A stretch of 64,000 nucleotides of DNA from Ilex aquifolium (lineage: Eukaryota; Streptophyta; Magnoliopsida; Aquifoliales; Aquifoliaceae), in assembly GCA_951799425.1 (NCBI GenBank), contig OX637394.1, forward strand, positions 29,610,001-29,674,000, in the 5' to 3' direction. Of this stretch, positions 9,974 through 19,930 are shown one piece after another. Position 1 is the first letter of the stretch. Each line of letters begins with the position of its first letter. The position numbers and the translations under genes are program-made. The notes under the pieces were generated by a model, which worked only from the letters and a program-made list of their open reading frames with translations, ran no database searches and was not told the origin of the DNA.

Positions 9974-10722
9974 TGATTAACCCTAATTAGTGCATAATTA
10001 AATTAGTTTAATAGGTTAATTGTGTTAGTTAAATGAGTTAAAACAGTCAGAATACACGAAATTAGGGTTAGTGCGTAAATTAAGGTGAATGCATTAAATG
10101 TTGTATTTTTCAGGGTTTTGTGCGTAAATGCTACAAGTCAGCTAGGGATCAAAGCATAATTACATCAAAGTCAGCAAGGAGGCACCCCATGCAAAAAAAC
10201 AGTACATTGCCACCGTACGGACGGTGGTGGTTGCGTTCGGACGATCAGCTAAACAGCCTTAAGCTCCTTGCTCTCCCATTGGTTGATTTATGAAGCACAA
10301 GCACCTGATTGGACAGTCCCTTCTTCTACCACCTCAAGTAGCCTCCCTAGAGCTCTATAAATAGGCCCTGCTGCTGTCATTTCTAGCATTCCATATTCAT
10401 TCAGTTACTAATTCAGAAGATTCATCAGAGGGAAGTCTAGGGAGAGTGGAGGGAAGTCAGGGATATTTAGAGAGTCAGAAACAGTCAGTGAGTGAGAGAA
10501 AGTTAGAAATAATGCAGCAAAGCCTTGCCGAACCTCTTCCAGCCAGCTTTATAGCTTATCTCCAGCCGAAGCTTTTCTTATTTTCTACATTTCTGTTATA
10601 CCTTTCTACTTGGAGGGTTGAACCTCTTCCACTTTTGTGCCCTTATCGGTATTAAGAGTGGTTGTGTTTCAACTATTCCTCGGGGAGGTAGTGTCTGTGT
10701 TTTATTTTGTATTGTAATGGAA
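8925..10722 (+). repeat. Left arm of ~1.8-kb inverted repeat
   Basis: Read in reverse complement it matches 11434-13512 at roughly 90% by eye (for example the TGGAGAGATATTTCAC end and the ATTGTAATGGAA inner end), with a 711-bp spacer. It comprises the 3' untranslated region and first ~750 bp of the 3' LTR of element I. Confidence 0.85.
9974..10722 (+). repeat. 3' LTR of element I, first ~750 bp
   Basis: Starts TGATTAACCCTAATTAG, the same start as the element II LTR (read minus from 35364). It carries a palindromic cluster at 10212-10243 (CGTACGGACGG, CGTTCGGACG) and TATAAATA at 10356-10363. It breaks off at ATTGTAATGGAA, where opposite-strand LTR sequence begins. A small frame at 10446-10655 is not conserved. 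Confidence 0.8.
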
Positions 10723-12170
10723 TTAAAAAATACCCTTCAGTTCAGGGATTCCATATACATTATATTGGTTAAGTACTAGAAATGCCACCTGACAACAATT
10801 AACCCCCATTTTACTAGAAAGTCAACCGTAGGTATGATGTTTGTTAAATCTTATCTAGCAACTGATTATGTTAGCCGACAGGTATATTTCTATGCAACAA
10901 TCAAATAACCCAAGTAAACCAGAAGGCAAGCCATTCAGGATGAATATTTGAATTACTCAATTGGCATATCTGTAACATGCAATAGTTAAACAACTATAGT
11001 ACACCAGAAGGCAGCCATTCAGGAGGAATACTACAGTTATTCAACCGACAGGTTGATGATTCACTAATGACAAGATTCCGGTTTATGCATTGAATTAAAA
11101 ACATTGGTTATGCCAAGACTTAACCCATCTATAACCAATCAATCAACTATTACGTAACGCCCAATCACATACATCACTGTATCATGTATGAAGTACATAA
11201 CTAGTAGATAGTATGGTATATAGCATTAGATACCGCTCGGTGTTCATAACCATGAGCATAGTATAAATGTAACCATCCATCAATAAGGGAGGTATATATA
11301 ACAATAAAGTATAGTTATAACATAGGCATTTTCATAACTTAAACAATATCTTACATATGTTCACCCTTCACCGAAGGGTAAAAGTGGACTACTCACGCCC
11401 CATCGCTACAGACAAGCAAGAGGTGCGAGACAGTTCCATTACAATACAAAATAAAACACAAGCACTGCTTCCCCTATGAATAGTTGAAACACGACCACTC
11501 TTAATACCGATTAGGGCACAAAAGTAGGAGAGGTTCAACCATCCAAGTAGAAATGACTAATAGAAATGTAGGATAAAGAAAAATATGTCTGGAAAGTAGG
11601 CTAGAAAGCTAGCTGGAAGTGGTTCGGCAGGGCTTCGCTTCACTGTTTCTGACTTTCTCTCACTCACTGACTGTATCTGACTCTCTCTGAATATCCCTAA
11701 CTCTCCAGACTTCCCTCCACCCTTTCTAGCTTTCTTTCTGATGAAATAATGGAAATAAAGCTGACAAGGCCTATTTATAGGCACGGGAGAGGTAGGCTAA
11801 GGCGGTTAAGCAAGGGCTGGCCAATAGGATCCTCCTGCTGTAGTTGCTGACCTGTGGGAGAAGACCAGGGACTTGAGGTGGTTTGTTGACCGTCCGGATG
11901 GTGGAAATCCACTATTTTTTGCATGCTAGTTCCTTGGTTGCTTTGATGTTGATTTTACACTATGATCCCCTTCTATTTTAAGCTTTGACAGTTGGATCCC
12001 CTTATCTTTGTAGCATTTACTCACAAAACCCTGAAAAATACAACATTTAACACATTAACCCTAATTTACACACAAACACTAATTTCACCTACTTTGACTC
12101 TTTTAACTCATTTAACCAACACAATTAACCTAGTAATCCAATTCAATTATGCATTAATTAGGGTTAATCA
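10723..12170 (-). repeat. LTR fragment of Athila element I' (minus strand)
   Basis: Collinear with the 5' LTR of element II (33910-35364): shared sequence includes ATACCCTTCAG, the repeated CCATTCAGGAGGAATAC-type motifs and CATATGTTCACCCTTCACC. On the minus strand it begins TGATTAACCC at 12170, just after a polypurine tract, so it is a 3' LTR; it lacks the last part of the family LTR. TATA-like TATAAATAGGCC lies near 11778-11767 and a CCGTCCGG cluster at 11890-11900. Confidence 0.8.
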
Positions 12171-13512
12171 CACCCCCAACCTAAATATTACTAGTCCCTA
12201 GTAATAAAAATAATTAACAAAATAAAATCACTTTCGTATATTTCACGAATGTATTTAGCATATGCAACAAGCCGTTAAACCCCTAGGTGATCCTCTAGTA
12301 GACGAGTTTTGTTTTGTGAAGGTTTCAAGAGAAGCTACCTACAAACTTCAGTTGTTAGAGTACAATAATTCATATTTTTCACAGATAAAATTAAATCACC
12401 ATTCCTCTGATTTGCCAGGTTACATCCCTTCTCTAATCACTATAAGACTAACACACATTAGCTATGACATTATCCATATATTTTCAAAAAAACTCGTGTG
12501 TGTGTGTGTGCAATGGTTCCTTTATTTCGAAAATCACTAAAGAAATATCACCACGCTTCACTTTGCTGTACAATAATTAGCCTCGATGTCAATCCTTTCC
12601 TGGAACTCACTCAGTAAAGAACACACTCTCTTTATAGTGACTATCACTCAAAAATTACATGCGATAAGAATATTGTTATCAAAGCAAATAATTTCACATG
12701 TAATATATCTAAAGAACGGTTATTTGAATAAAGCTGGAATTTGACATAATCTCATGAAAGAATATTAACACAACATCAAACACATAATCAACACTCTCCT
12801 TTTCTTGAATAGATGGAAGTTATACACATGCATGACTTCTGGAATAAAAAAAGACTTTAATAAGGTTATAATGTGGCCATGGGTTTAGGGTTTAAGAAAC
12901 GACGTCAAAAGTATTGAAAAGCTATCTTTTCTCAGTATTGTGGCACACCTCTTTCTAGCTTTTCAAAACTTTCACATACATGGTATTTCTATTCTTTCAT
13001 TTTCTTTCTCATTTGTCACTTGGCTCTTTTCTTTCTTTCTTTCTTTGCTTTTCTCTTTCTTCCATCGAATTTTTCTTTCTTTGGACAGTAATCACCATCT
13101 TCTTTTCTTTGCTCTTTTATTCCTTTTCTTCTACTCTAGCTTTTCGTATCATACTGATTTAGAAGAGGGTGCAAGAAAATTAGATAGCAAGGGTATGTCA
13201 AATATATTTTTCTGTGGCTCAGTTATCATATGGGTTTTATGAAAAATAAATTATACTTTTTTAGGCTCAATCTCGCTAACTATGGATATAATTTTGTAAA
13301 AGAAATGACTAAGGCTCAAAATTTAATCAAAGATGGCCTAAGATTATTTTCTAGAAATCATACATCTGCATAGTTCCGAGTTGAAAATTTAAGGAAAATG
13401 TTAACCATGTAATTCAATGAGCATTAATCAAAACAAAGATAATGAGATTATTCAAGGAAATTTATCGCTGAATCGAAAATTCTTACTTGAGTAAGTGTGA
13501 AATATCTCTCCA
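11434..13512 (-). repeat. Right arm of inverted repeat
   Basis: Partner of 8925-10722. It is the mirror-oriented 3' end of another Athila element, so two elements meet 3' end to 3' end. A transcript crossing both arms could fold into a hairpin of about 1.8 kb; this is inference. The outer end (13512) is joined abruptly to chromovirus-like LTR C. Confidence 0.85.
12171..13512 (-). other. 3' non-coding region of element I' with polypurine tract
   Basis: Begins (minus strand, downstream end) with TTTAGGTTGGGGGTG (12185-12171) directly against the LTR, an intact polypurine tract. The rest is the same 3' region as 8925-9973. A short GT repeat is at 12495-12510. The frames at 12940-13242 are pyrimidine-rich non-coding sequence, not genes. 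Confidence 0.7.
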
Positions 13513-14042
13513 TGTATGATGTTAGGGTATTGATATATATATGTTTTGACTCTAAATGTTATAGTTATGATATGAAATCATCATCTCTTAGTCTTTTGCA
13601 AAGATGACATGTTTTGAACAAAGTTAGGGTTGAATACCCATGAAATCTCTTTCTTGCTTGAAAACCCTAGTTTTTGGAGAGTGATGGATTTTCTTCTTAA
13701 ATTCTTCCTTTATTATTGATTTCAAAACTATAGTGCTTTGTGTTGAGTAATAAAATGATGTTGTTGTGATCTCTTGTATTTTTCTTAATTGGTTATTGGA
13801 ATTGTCACATGATAAATTTGGGGATTTTTGAGATATGCTTGTAAATTGAGAAATTGAGTTTGGTATTATATCTCTTATGAGTGTGGGATGACCATGGGTG
13901 GCCTTTGATGATATATCGTAGAGTGGGTAGACGTGTTGCTTGCTCCGTGTGGGTTTGCATTTTTCCTACCACTCGTAGTGGGGTTAGTGCTTTGGTAAGA
14001 CTAAACCACTATTCGCTCACGGGTGCCGTGTGAGAGGGTTAG
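13513..14042 (+). repeat. LTR C fragment (chromovirus type), left of solo LTR J1
   Basis: Homologous to LTR B at about 15566-16092, including the TAGAGTGGGTAGACGTGTTG and CACTCGTAGTGGGGTTAGTG blocks. It continues at 14885-14913 after the solo LTR J1. Its own start is missing: it is joined at 13512 to Athila sequence, and it stops at GGATAC (14913), where LTR B starts. The missing continuation (GTCACTGCC) is visible in LTR B at 16120. Confidence 0.75.
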
Positions 14043-14884
14043 TGATGCGAACCCCAATCGACTTGCTTTGAGACCCAACAACAATATTGGAAATACAACC
14101 CAAGAAAGCCAAACTCAGGTCTATGGATGGAGAATTTAGACCCGTTGAGAACTCGTGTCAAGAACCTAGATTATATTAAAATCTAGACCCGTTGAAGAAC
14201 CCGTCTCAAGAACCCAAATTACAAGGAGGAACGCCACAAAGGTTGTGATTTACCTTTGATAAGTTCAAAAGTTCAATCAAGAACAAGAGGAGTAAACTCA
14301 ACTCAACTCACAATCAAAATTCATTATATGTTCTCCCCCTATTCATTGCACTAAATGGCCTTTTATAGGCTACAAAACTTGGCCTCCAAGGAAGGCATGA
14401 ACAGTAACTTCGGCATGAACAGTAATTTCGAAAATTTAAAATAAAGAAAATAACATAATTAATGTAGATTATTCCAGAAGATAATCCTTCCAAGAATAGG
14501 AGTATTGGTCTTCAAATTCCTTCCATGCTTGTGGTAAGAACCTCCCAATCTTTGACCCTTCTCCAAGCTTGATTAATACTTTCCAAAAGAGTGGCATGCC
14601 AAAGATGGAAAGATACCCCCAAGATCTTCCCATAATCATCACAAGATTTGAGGGAATAATAGCACAAGATTTGAGGAATAATTCTGGAATCTTTGCAGCC
14701 CATAATACATGACAATTCTAGGCCATATTTGGCCCCAAATCTGGCCCAAGAGGTTCGGCCCAATGGGCCTCATGACCCGGCCCATTAGGATAGGATCCAG
14801 CTTGAAGCTCCTCTTCATTCCTAGCTTCTAGCAAGTATATTTCACATGCTTCCACTTCTTTTAAGCCCATCTTGGTTCCCATCA
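14043..14884 (-). mobile_element. Solo LTR J1, TSD GTTAG
   Basis: An 842-bp insert bounded by TGATGCGAACCCC and GGTTCCCATCA, with perfect GTTAG duplications at 14038-14042 and 14885-14889, lies inside LTR C; LTR B shows the empty site. The box GCCTATAAAAGGCC near 14364 and end sequences suggest minus-strand orientation (TGATGGGAACC start). A second copy is at 25606-26384. No internal domain is present, so the lineage is unknown. The frame 14512-14763 is unconserved. Confidence 0.85.
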
Positions 14885-14913
14885 GTTAGTATACTAATGC
14901 CTGGGTTGGATAC
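14885..14913 (+). repeat. LTR C fragment, right of solo LTR J1
   Basis: GTTAGTATACTAATGCCTGG and the following GTTGGATAC continue LTR C; the same string is uninterrupted in LTR B at 16092-16120. It ends where LTR B (TGTAACACCCCGC) begins. Confidence 0.8.
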
Positions 14914-16876
14914 TGTAACACCCCGCATTCTCGTTAATATATGTATATAGATATATACTAAATAATAGTTGTAAAAATGTTGATATAGTATAACTCGAGG
15001 AAATAATATTTGAAATTTAGTTTTAGTATGTGAAAATATGAAATTTTATGTCCTAGAACTTGTACTAAATAGGTTTGAGGTAGAAATATATGTTGGAGAG
15101 GTTTGGGATGGTTTTGGAAGAGATTGGAATGGATTAGAAATGAAAAATAAAGGAAGTAGGCAAATCTGGGATCAACTACCGGTAGTCAAGTGTCCAGTGT
15201 ACCCGAGCTACCGGTAGTCAACAGGTAGTCGAGTGTCCAGTGTACCCGAGCTACCGGTAGTCAACAGGTAGTCGAGTGCCAATGTACCCGAGCTACCGGT
15301 AGTCAAAATCAGCTACCGGTAGTCGCTGTAAAAATCAGACAATTTTAGTTCGCGAACAGCCGGTTTTTCCCCCACTATAAATACTTCTTGCCATCCCCTT
15401 AGCCTTCATTACACACCTTAAAACCCTAGAAAACATTAGAGAGAAAGAGGGGAAGAGAAAAACACAAGATCAAAGGTGAAAAACAAGGAATTTAAGGGTG
15501 ATTCAAGATCCAAGCCCTAGATTTCCAAGAACATCAAGGTAGGAGATTTCTTCTCTTTCTCTTACATTGATGTTAGGGTTAATAAATATGTATGTCTTGA
15601 TTCTTAATGATATGTATTTGCTATGGCTCCATTGTTTCTTGGTTCTTTTTCAATTGTTAACATGTTTACACAAAGTTAGGGTTGTATACCCATGAAATCC
15701 CTCTTTTGTTTGAAAAACCCTAGTTTTCAAGAGTGATGGGTTTTCCTCTTGAACTCTTCCTTTATTCTTGATTTCAAAATCATAGTGTTTTGTGTTGAGT
15801 AATAAAATGATATTGTTGTGATCTCTTGCATTTTCTTTGTTGGTTATTGAAAATGTCACATGCTTAAATTGGGGATTTTTAAGATATTCTTGTAAATTGT
15901 GAAATTGGGTTTGGTATTGTATCTCTTATGAGGGTGGGATGACCATGGGTGGCCTTTGACGAGATATCGTAGAGTGGGTAGACGTGTTGCTTGCTCCGTG
16001 GGGGTTGGCATTTCTCCTACCACTCGTAGTGGGGTTAGTGCTTTGGTAAGACTAAACCGCTATTGCTCACGGGTGCCGTGTAAGAGGGTTAGTATATTAA
16101 TGCCTGGGTTGGATACGTCACTGCCATTGGTGTGGCATACGCCCTTCCTAAAGGATGGATATCTTTGATAAGATTTGTGTGGGTGTGTGTGGGTTAGATA
16201 TTACTCAATGTGTCGATTCATGGGGTTTGCCTTACATCATGTTTGAGATACATATACATATTGATGGATTGTTGTATTATTGTGGAAAATGGTTTCCTAC
16301 AAGGACTTGTGGGAGTATGGGATTCCACAAAGTCTTGTGGGAAAATGGTTTATATTTTGGAAAATGGATATGTATTGGATATTGGTTTCTTTTACTGTTT
16401 ATGTAAATTAATGTTGCTACTTAAACTTGAGATCCATTTTAAAATGTCCCTGTTTTACTTCAAAGATTATGTATGCTATTTGTAAAATGAGACCGGCCAT
16501 TTTATATGTTTTTATAAACCTTGTTCGAGTTTGGGAGGAATGTTGCTACGGAGCTTAGTGCTCACCCCCTACAAATTACATTTTTCAGATAGAGTGCTAG
16601 AGGAGAACCTCGGAATTGACGAGCAGGGGTATTGGGAGGCCCCATTCGAGGGAAATCTAGATCCCGAGGTGGACATATAGAGATATAGCTTCTTTTGCAC
16701 TAGACTAGAGAATTTATTTTGAGATCATGTATCGTCTAGTATTCTGTTTATTCCGCTGCTAAGTTTAAGTATAATTCTTTTGGAATGTAATTGCCATAGC
16801 TTGGCTTATTCTTTTGGGATGATATTGTAAATTCTATGGATGATGAATGGAAAAATTTTCTTATTGATGGATTATC
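14914..16876 (+). repeat. LTR B (chromovirus), truncated at 3' end by element A
   Basis: Starts TGTAACACCCCGCATTC and follows the organisation of the element A LTR: a TATA box (TATAAATAC near 15375), a 5' splice-like GGTAGGAGATTTC, a CACCCCCTAC block and a terminal GGATGATGAATGG region. It lacks about the last 90 bp of the family LTR because element A starts at 16877. No primer site or coding sequence follows. Frames at 15956-16485 are not proteins. Confidence 0.8.
15176..15322. repeat. Palindrome array, CTACCGGTAG type (LTR B)
   Basis: Five perfect CTACCGGTAG palindromes at 15176-15185, 15208-15217, 15251-15260, 15293-15302 and 15313-15322; the middle ones sit in a 42-43-bp tandem repeat (GAGCTACCGGTAGTC...). 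The last palindrome is about 50 bp upstream of the TATA box near 15375. Confidence 0.92.
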
Positions 16877-17191
16877 TGTAACACCCCGCATTTTCTTTTA
16901 TATATGCATATAGATATATAGATATAGCAAATAATGGTTGTAAAGATGTGGATAGGGGAATTGAAGTGGGTTTGAACTTTGTAAAATTGAAAAGTAAAGA
17001 TTTAAAATGTTAATGAAAATCATAGTTGAAATTTAGTTTTAGTGAGTGAAAATATAAAATGTTAGGTCCTATAACTTGTATTAGATAGGTTTGGTGAATA
17101 AATATGTGTTGGAGAGGTTTGTGATGGATTTGGTTAGTTTTGGAATGGATTGGAAATGGAAAACAAAAGAAATAGGCAAAACTGGGTAATT

Positions 17192-17278
17192 GGTACCGGT
17201 ACTGAATGGTACCGGTACTGAGTACCGGTACCCCGATTCCAGAAGGTTTCTTATACCGGTACTGGGTACCTGTACCAT
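17192..17278. repeat. Palindrome array, GGTACCGGTAC type (5' LTR A)
   Basis: Units GGTACCGGTAC at 17192-17202 and 17208-17218, GTACCGGTACC at 17222-17232, TACCGGTAC at 17254-17262 and a degenerate GGTACCTGTACC. The 3' LTR has one extra 14-bp unit, so the array has changed length since insertion. Confidence 0.9.
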
Positions 17279-17878
17279 CTGTCTGACGCCCGCCGAACAG
17301 TAAAAATCGGGATTTTGGTGTTTTAAAACACCCTTTTTAGTCTCATTTGCCCCATTTCTTCATCTCCCTCTTACCCTAACCCTCCTAGAAACCCTTAGAG
17401 AGAAAGAGAGAAAGATAAAACTCAAGATCAAAAGGAAAGACAAAGGGTTCACAAGCGATCCAAGACTCAAACCCAACATTTCTTCAAGAGCATAAGGTAG
17501 GAGTTTTCTCTCACTCACTTACATTGAGGCTAGGGTATTTATATATGTATGTTTTTGCTATCAATGGTATATATATGCTATAGAATCATCATCTCTTAGG
17601 CTTTTTGCAAAGATTACATTGTTAGAGTTTAATACCCATTAAATCTCGTTTCTAGCTTTAAAACCCTAGTTTTTGGGAGAGTGATGTATTTCTTCTTAAA
17701 TGCTTCTTTATTATGAACTTCGAAAACCGTAGTTGTTTGTGTTGGGTAGAAAAATGATGTTATTGTGATCTCATGTATTTTCCTTGTTGGTTGGGGACTT
17801 GTTACATAATATATCTTGGGAATTTTGGATAGATGCTTGTAAAATGATATAAATATTGGCATGGTATGCTTGGTTGGG

Positions 17879-18237
17879 GAGTTTGTGATGCCTTGAGGGT
17901 GAGAGGTTCCTTATAAGGATGCTCATGCCAAGAGAGGAGAGTATGTGATTTCCCTCAAGAGGTTCCTTATAAGGATGCTTGAGTTTGTGATGCCTTGAGG
18001 GTGAGAGGTTCCTTATAAGGATGCTCATGCCAAGAGAGGAGAGTATGTGATTTCCCTCAAGAGGTTCCTTATAAGGATGCTTGAGTTTGTGATGCCTTGA
18101 GGGTGAGAGGTTCCTTATAAGGATGCTCATGCCAAGAGAGGAGAGTATGTGATTTCCCTTAAGAGGTTCCTTATAAGGATGCTTAAGAAACTAAGCCTTG
18201 AGGGTGAGAGGTTCCTTATAAGGATGCTCATGCCAAA
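17879..18237. repeat. 102-bp tandem repeat in 5' LTR A
   Basis: Unit starts GAGTTTGTGATGCCTTGAGG at 17879, 17981 and 18083 (period 102), with a partial fourth unit. Each unit contains two copies of GAGGTTCCTTATAAGGATGCT. The period is divisible by three, so a minus-strand open frame repeats a 34-residue block; this follows from the period and is not evidence of a protein. Confidence 0.92.
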
Positions 18238-18864
18238 AGAGGACAATATTATATAATGTGTGGGAAATGGTTTATATTTTGAAAAGGGATGTTTATTAAA
18301 ATGGGTTGTTATTGTTCATTTCTAGTACTATTGCTATCTAAACTTGAGATCCTTGTTGAAATGTCACTGCCTTATTTCAAATTATGTATCTATGTTATGT
18401 TAAAAATGAGACCGGCCAATTTAAATACGTTTCTAAACCTTGTTTGGGTTTGAGAGAATTTTTCTACAGAGCTTCGTGCTCACCCCCTACCGCTAACCTT
18501 TTTCAGATTTCCCTCTCGAGGAAGAGCTGGGAGTCGAGGAGCCCGCACACTGGGAGACTCCGATAGACGGGAGCGTGGATCCCGAGGTGGACGCCTAGAG
18601 CGACACTTCCTTTTGTTCTAGACTAGGATATTCCTTTTGAACCATGTAAAGTCTAGTTGTATTTTATTATTTTCGCTGCGCTACATTAGTTAATTTTTGA
18701 GATGTAAATGCCATGGTTGGGCATATTCTTTTGGATAATGATGTAAATATTTTATGGATGATGAATGAAGTCTTATTTATTTATGGATGATATTAGTGCT
18801 CTCATGATAAAAATGGTTTTAGTATGTAATGCCGTCCAGGGTGGTATTTGGGGTGTTACAGATT

Positions 18865-18876
18865 TGGTATCAGAGC
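18865..18876 (+). promoter_or_regulatory. Primer binding site, initiator-Met tRNA type (element A)
   Basis: TGGTATCAGAGC lies 4 bp after the 5' LTR and is complementary to the 3' end of plant initiator-Met tRNA, the usual primer for chromoviruses and copia elements. Reverse transcription of minus-strand DNA would start here. Confidence 0.92.
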
Positions 18877-19061
18877 CTAGGCTTTAGGTCTTACATGAGA
18901 GCTGTAGGTTATGGATTACCACTAGAGAGGTAGGTTTAGGGTGGAGGAAATTGTTAAGTTAAATTTTGTATATGCCTTGTGCTTAAATCAAGACATCCTA
19001 CCTATCACTGTAGTTTATATCTGGCACATCAAGGGAACTAAATTATGGATTGATGTGCAGG

Positions 19062-19930
19062 ATGGACGGGACACGGGGACGCGGACGTGGGCGTGGCCGT
19101 GGAGGTCAAGCCAATCCACCACCACCACCTCCGGATGCCATGCAAGGCATTTACCAATGCTTGAGGGAGCTCACCACTTTGGTACAAAGCCAAAATGGTA
19201 ACAACAACCACAATGGTGGAGCTCATCCTCTCGCTCAAGTACCGGGCAATGAGAACGGAGACCGAAGGATGATAGCTCTTCAGGAATTCTTACGACAACG
19301 ACCACCCAACTTCCAAGGGAGCTCCAATCCTTTGGAGGCGAATAGATGGATCCGCCGAGTGAAGAAGATCTGTGACGGCATGAGAGTTGCCGAGGAGTTG
19401 ATAGTGGGTTTGGCGACCTACCTGTTTGAGGGGGAGGCCGACTATTGGTGGGATGCCATAAAGAGGAGAAGGGACACCGACACACTCACTTGGGAAGAAT
19501 TCGATCAACTCTTCCAAGATAAATACTTCCCTGAATCGGTCAGAGACCGAATGAAGGCGGATTTTCTTGCACTACGACAGGGTAGTATGACCGTGGCTGA
19601 GTATGAGAGGCGGTTCGACGAGCTCTCCCGTTATGCTAGGGATTTATATCTACTGAGGCCGACAGGGCCAAGCGCTTCGAGCAGGGTCTGAGGCCGATCA
19701 TTAGGGAGAAGTTGGTAGCTCTCAGGATCCGTGATTTAGGGGACCTGGTGGACAGAGCGGCACTGGTAGAGAGAGACATAGAGGATAGCCAGTGACGCCA
19801 GGGCTTCTCGAGAGGAGGTCCGACCCGGACGGGTGCTAGCACTAGTGGGGCACAGAGACCGACACTATACCGTCGCCTAGACCAGACAGGGGGACAACGA
19901 CCTTTGACAGCCCGAGGAGAGGGAGACACT
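19062..19930 (+). pseudogene. Chromovirus gag, frameshifted
   Basis: The likely start is MDGTRGRGRGRGRGGQ (19062), although a frame opens at 19050. An Arg/Gly-rich and poly-Pro N-terminus is followed by the retrotransposon gag domain: WIRRVKKICDGMRV, GEADYWWDAIKRR, WEEFDQLFQDKYFP and MTVAEYERRFDELSRYA. The frame is lost near 19650; the downstream frame resumes with DRAKRFEQGLRPIIREKL, then has TGA at 19793-19795 after RDIEDSQ. Gag would package element RNA in particles; the broken copy could not without suppression. Confidence 0.9.

Larger units (their letters stand above)
1..10722 (+). mobile_element. Athila-lineage Ty3/gypsy element I, 5' end outside window
   Basis: The element enters the window just after the protease and proceeds through RT, RNase H, integrase, two small 3' ORFs, the end of a 3' ORF, a purine-rich tract and part of a 3' LTR. 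Lineage is inferred from the Athila-type RT block (LDGYSGYNQIEIA), the integrase tail RSRWTGPYIVRQVF and collinearity with elements II and IV. Numerous stops and frameshifts make it non-autonomous. Later insertions are a 5S retropseudogene (1489-1655) and two solo LTRs (4337-6149 and 6459-8864), each with its own target duplication, which makes this an old host element. Its LTR belongs to the same family as that of element II. Confidence 0.85.
16877..18860 (+). repeat. 5' LTR of element A
   Basis: TGTAACACCCCGC to GGGTGTTACA, 1984 bp. It contains a palindrome array (17192-17278), a TATA-like TTTTAAAACACCC near 17321, and a 102-bp tandem repeat (17879-18237). Frames within, including 17771-18130 (minus) and 18384-18566, are not conserved proteins. 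Confidence 0.95.

Noticed and set aside
12940..13242. Hydrophobic Phe/Ser-rich ORFs at 12940-13242
   Set aside because: They arise from a CTTT-rich pyrimidine tract in the Athila 3' untranslated region; the same tract appears non-coding in its inverted copy and at 44500-44680.
14043..14884. Insert in LTR C as a MITE or DNA transposon
   Set aside because: TG...CA ends, a 5-bp duplication, an internal TATA-like box and length of 842 bp fit a solo LTR better than a terminal inverted repeat element.
17771..18130. 119-residue minus-strand ORF with a repeated 34-residue block (also 24514-24873)
   Set aside because: It lies within the LTR of element A and follows from a 102-bp tandem repeat whose period is divisible by three. 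The repeat is near-identical at DNA level, so openness of the frame carries no evidence of coding.
17879..18237. Regularly spaced repeats resembling a CRISPR array
   Set aside because: The units are contiguous 102-bp tandem repeats with no unique spacers, inside a plant LTR.
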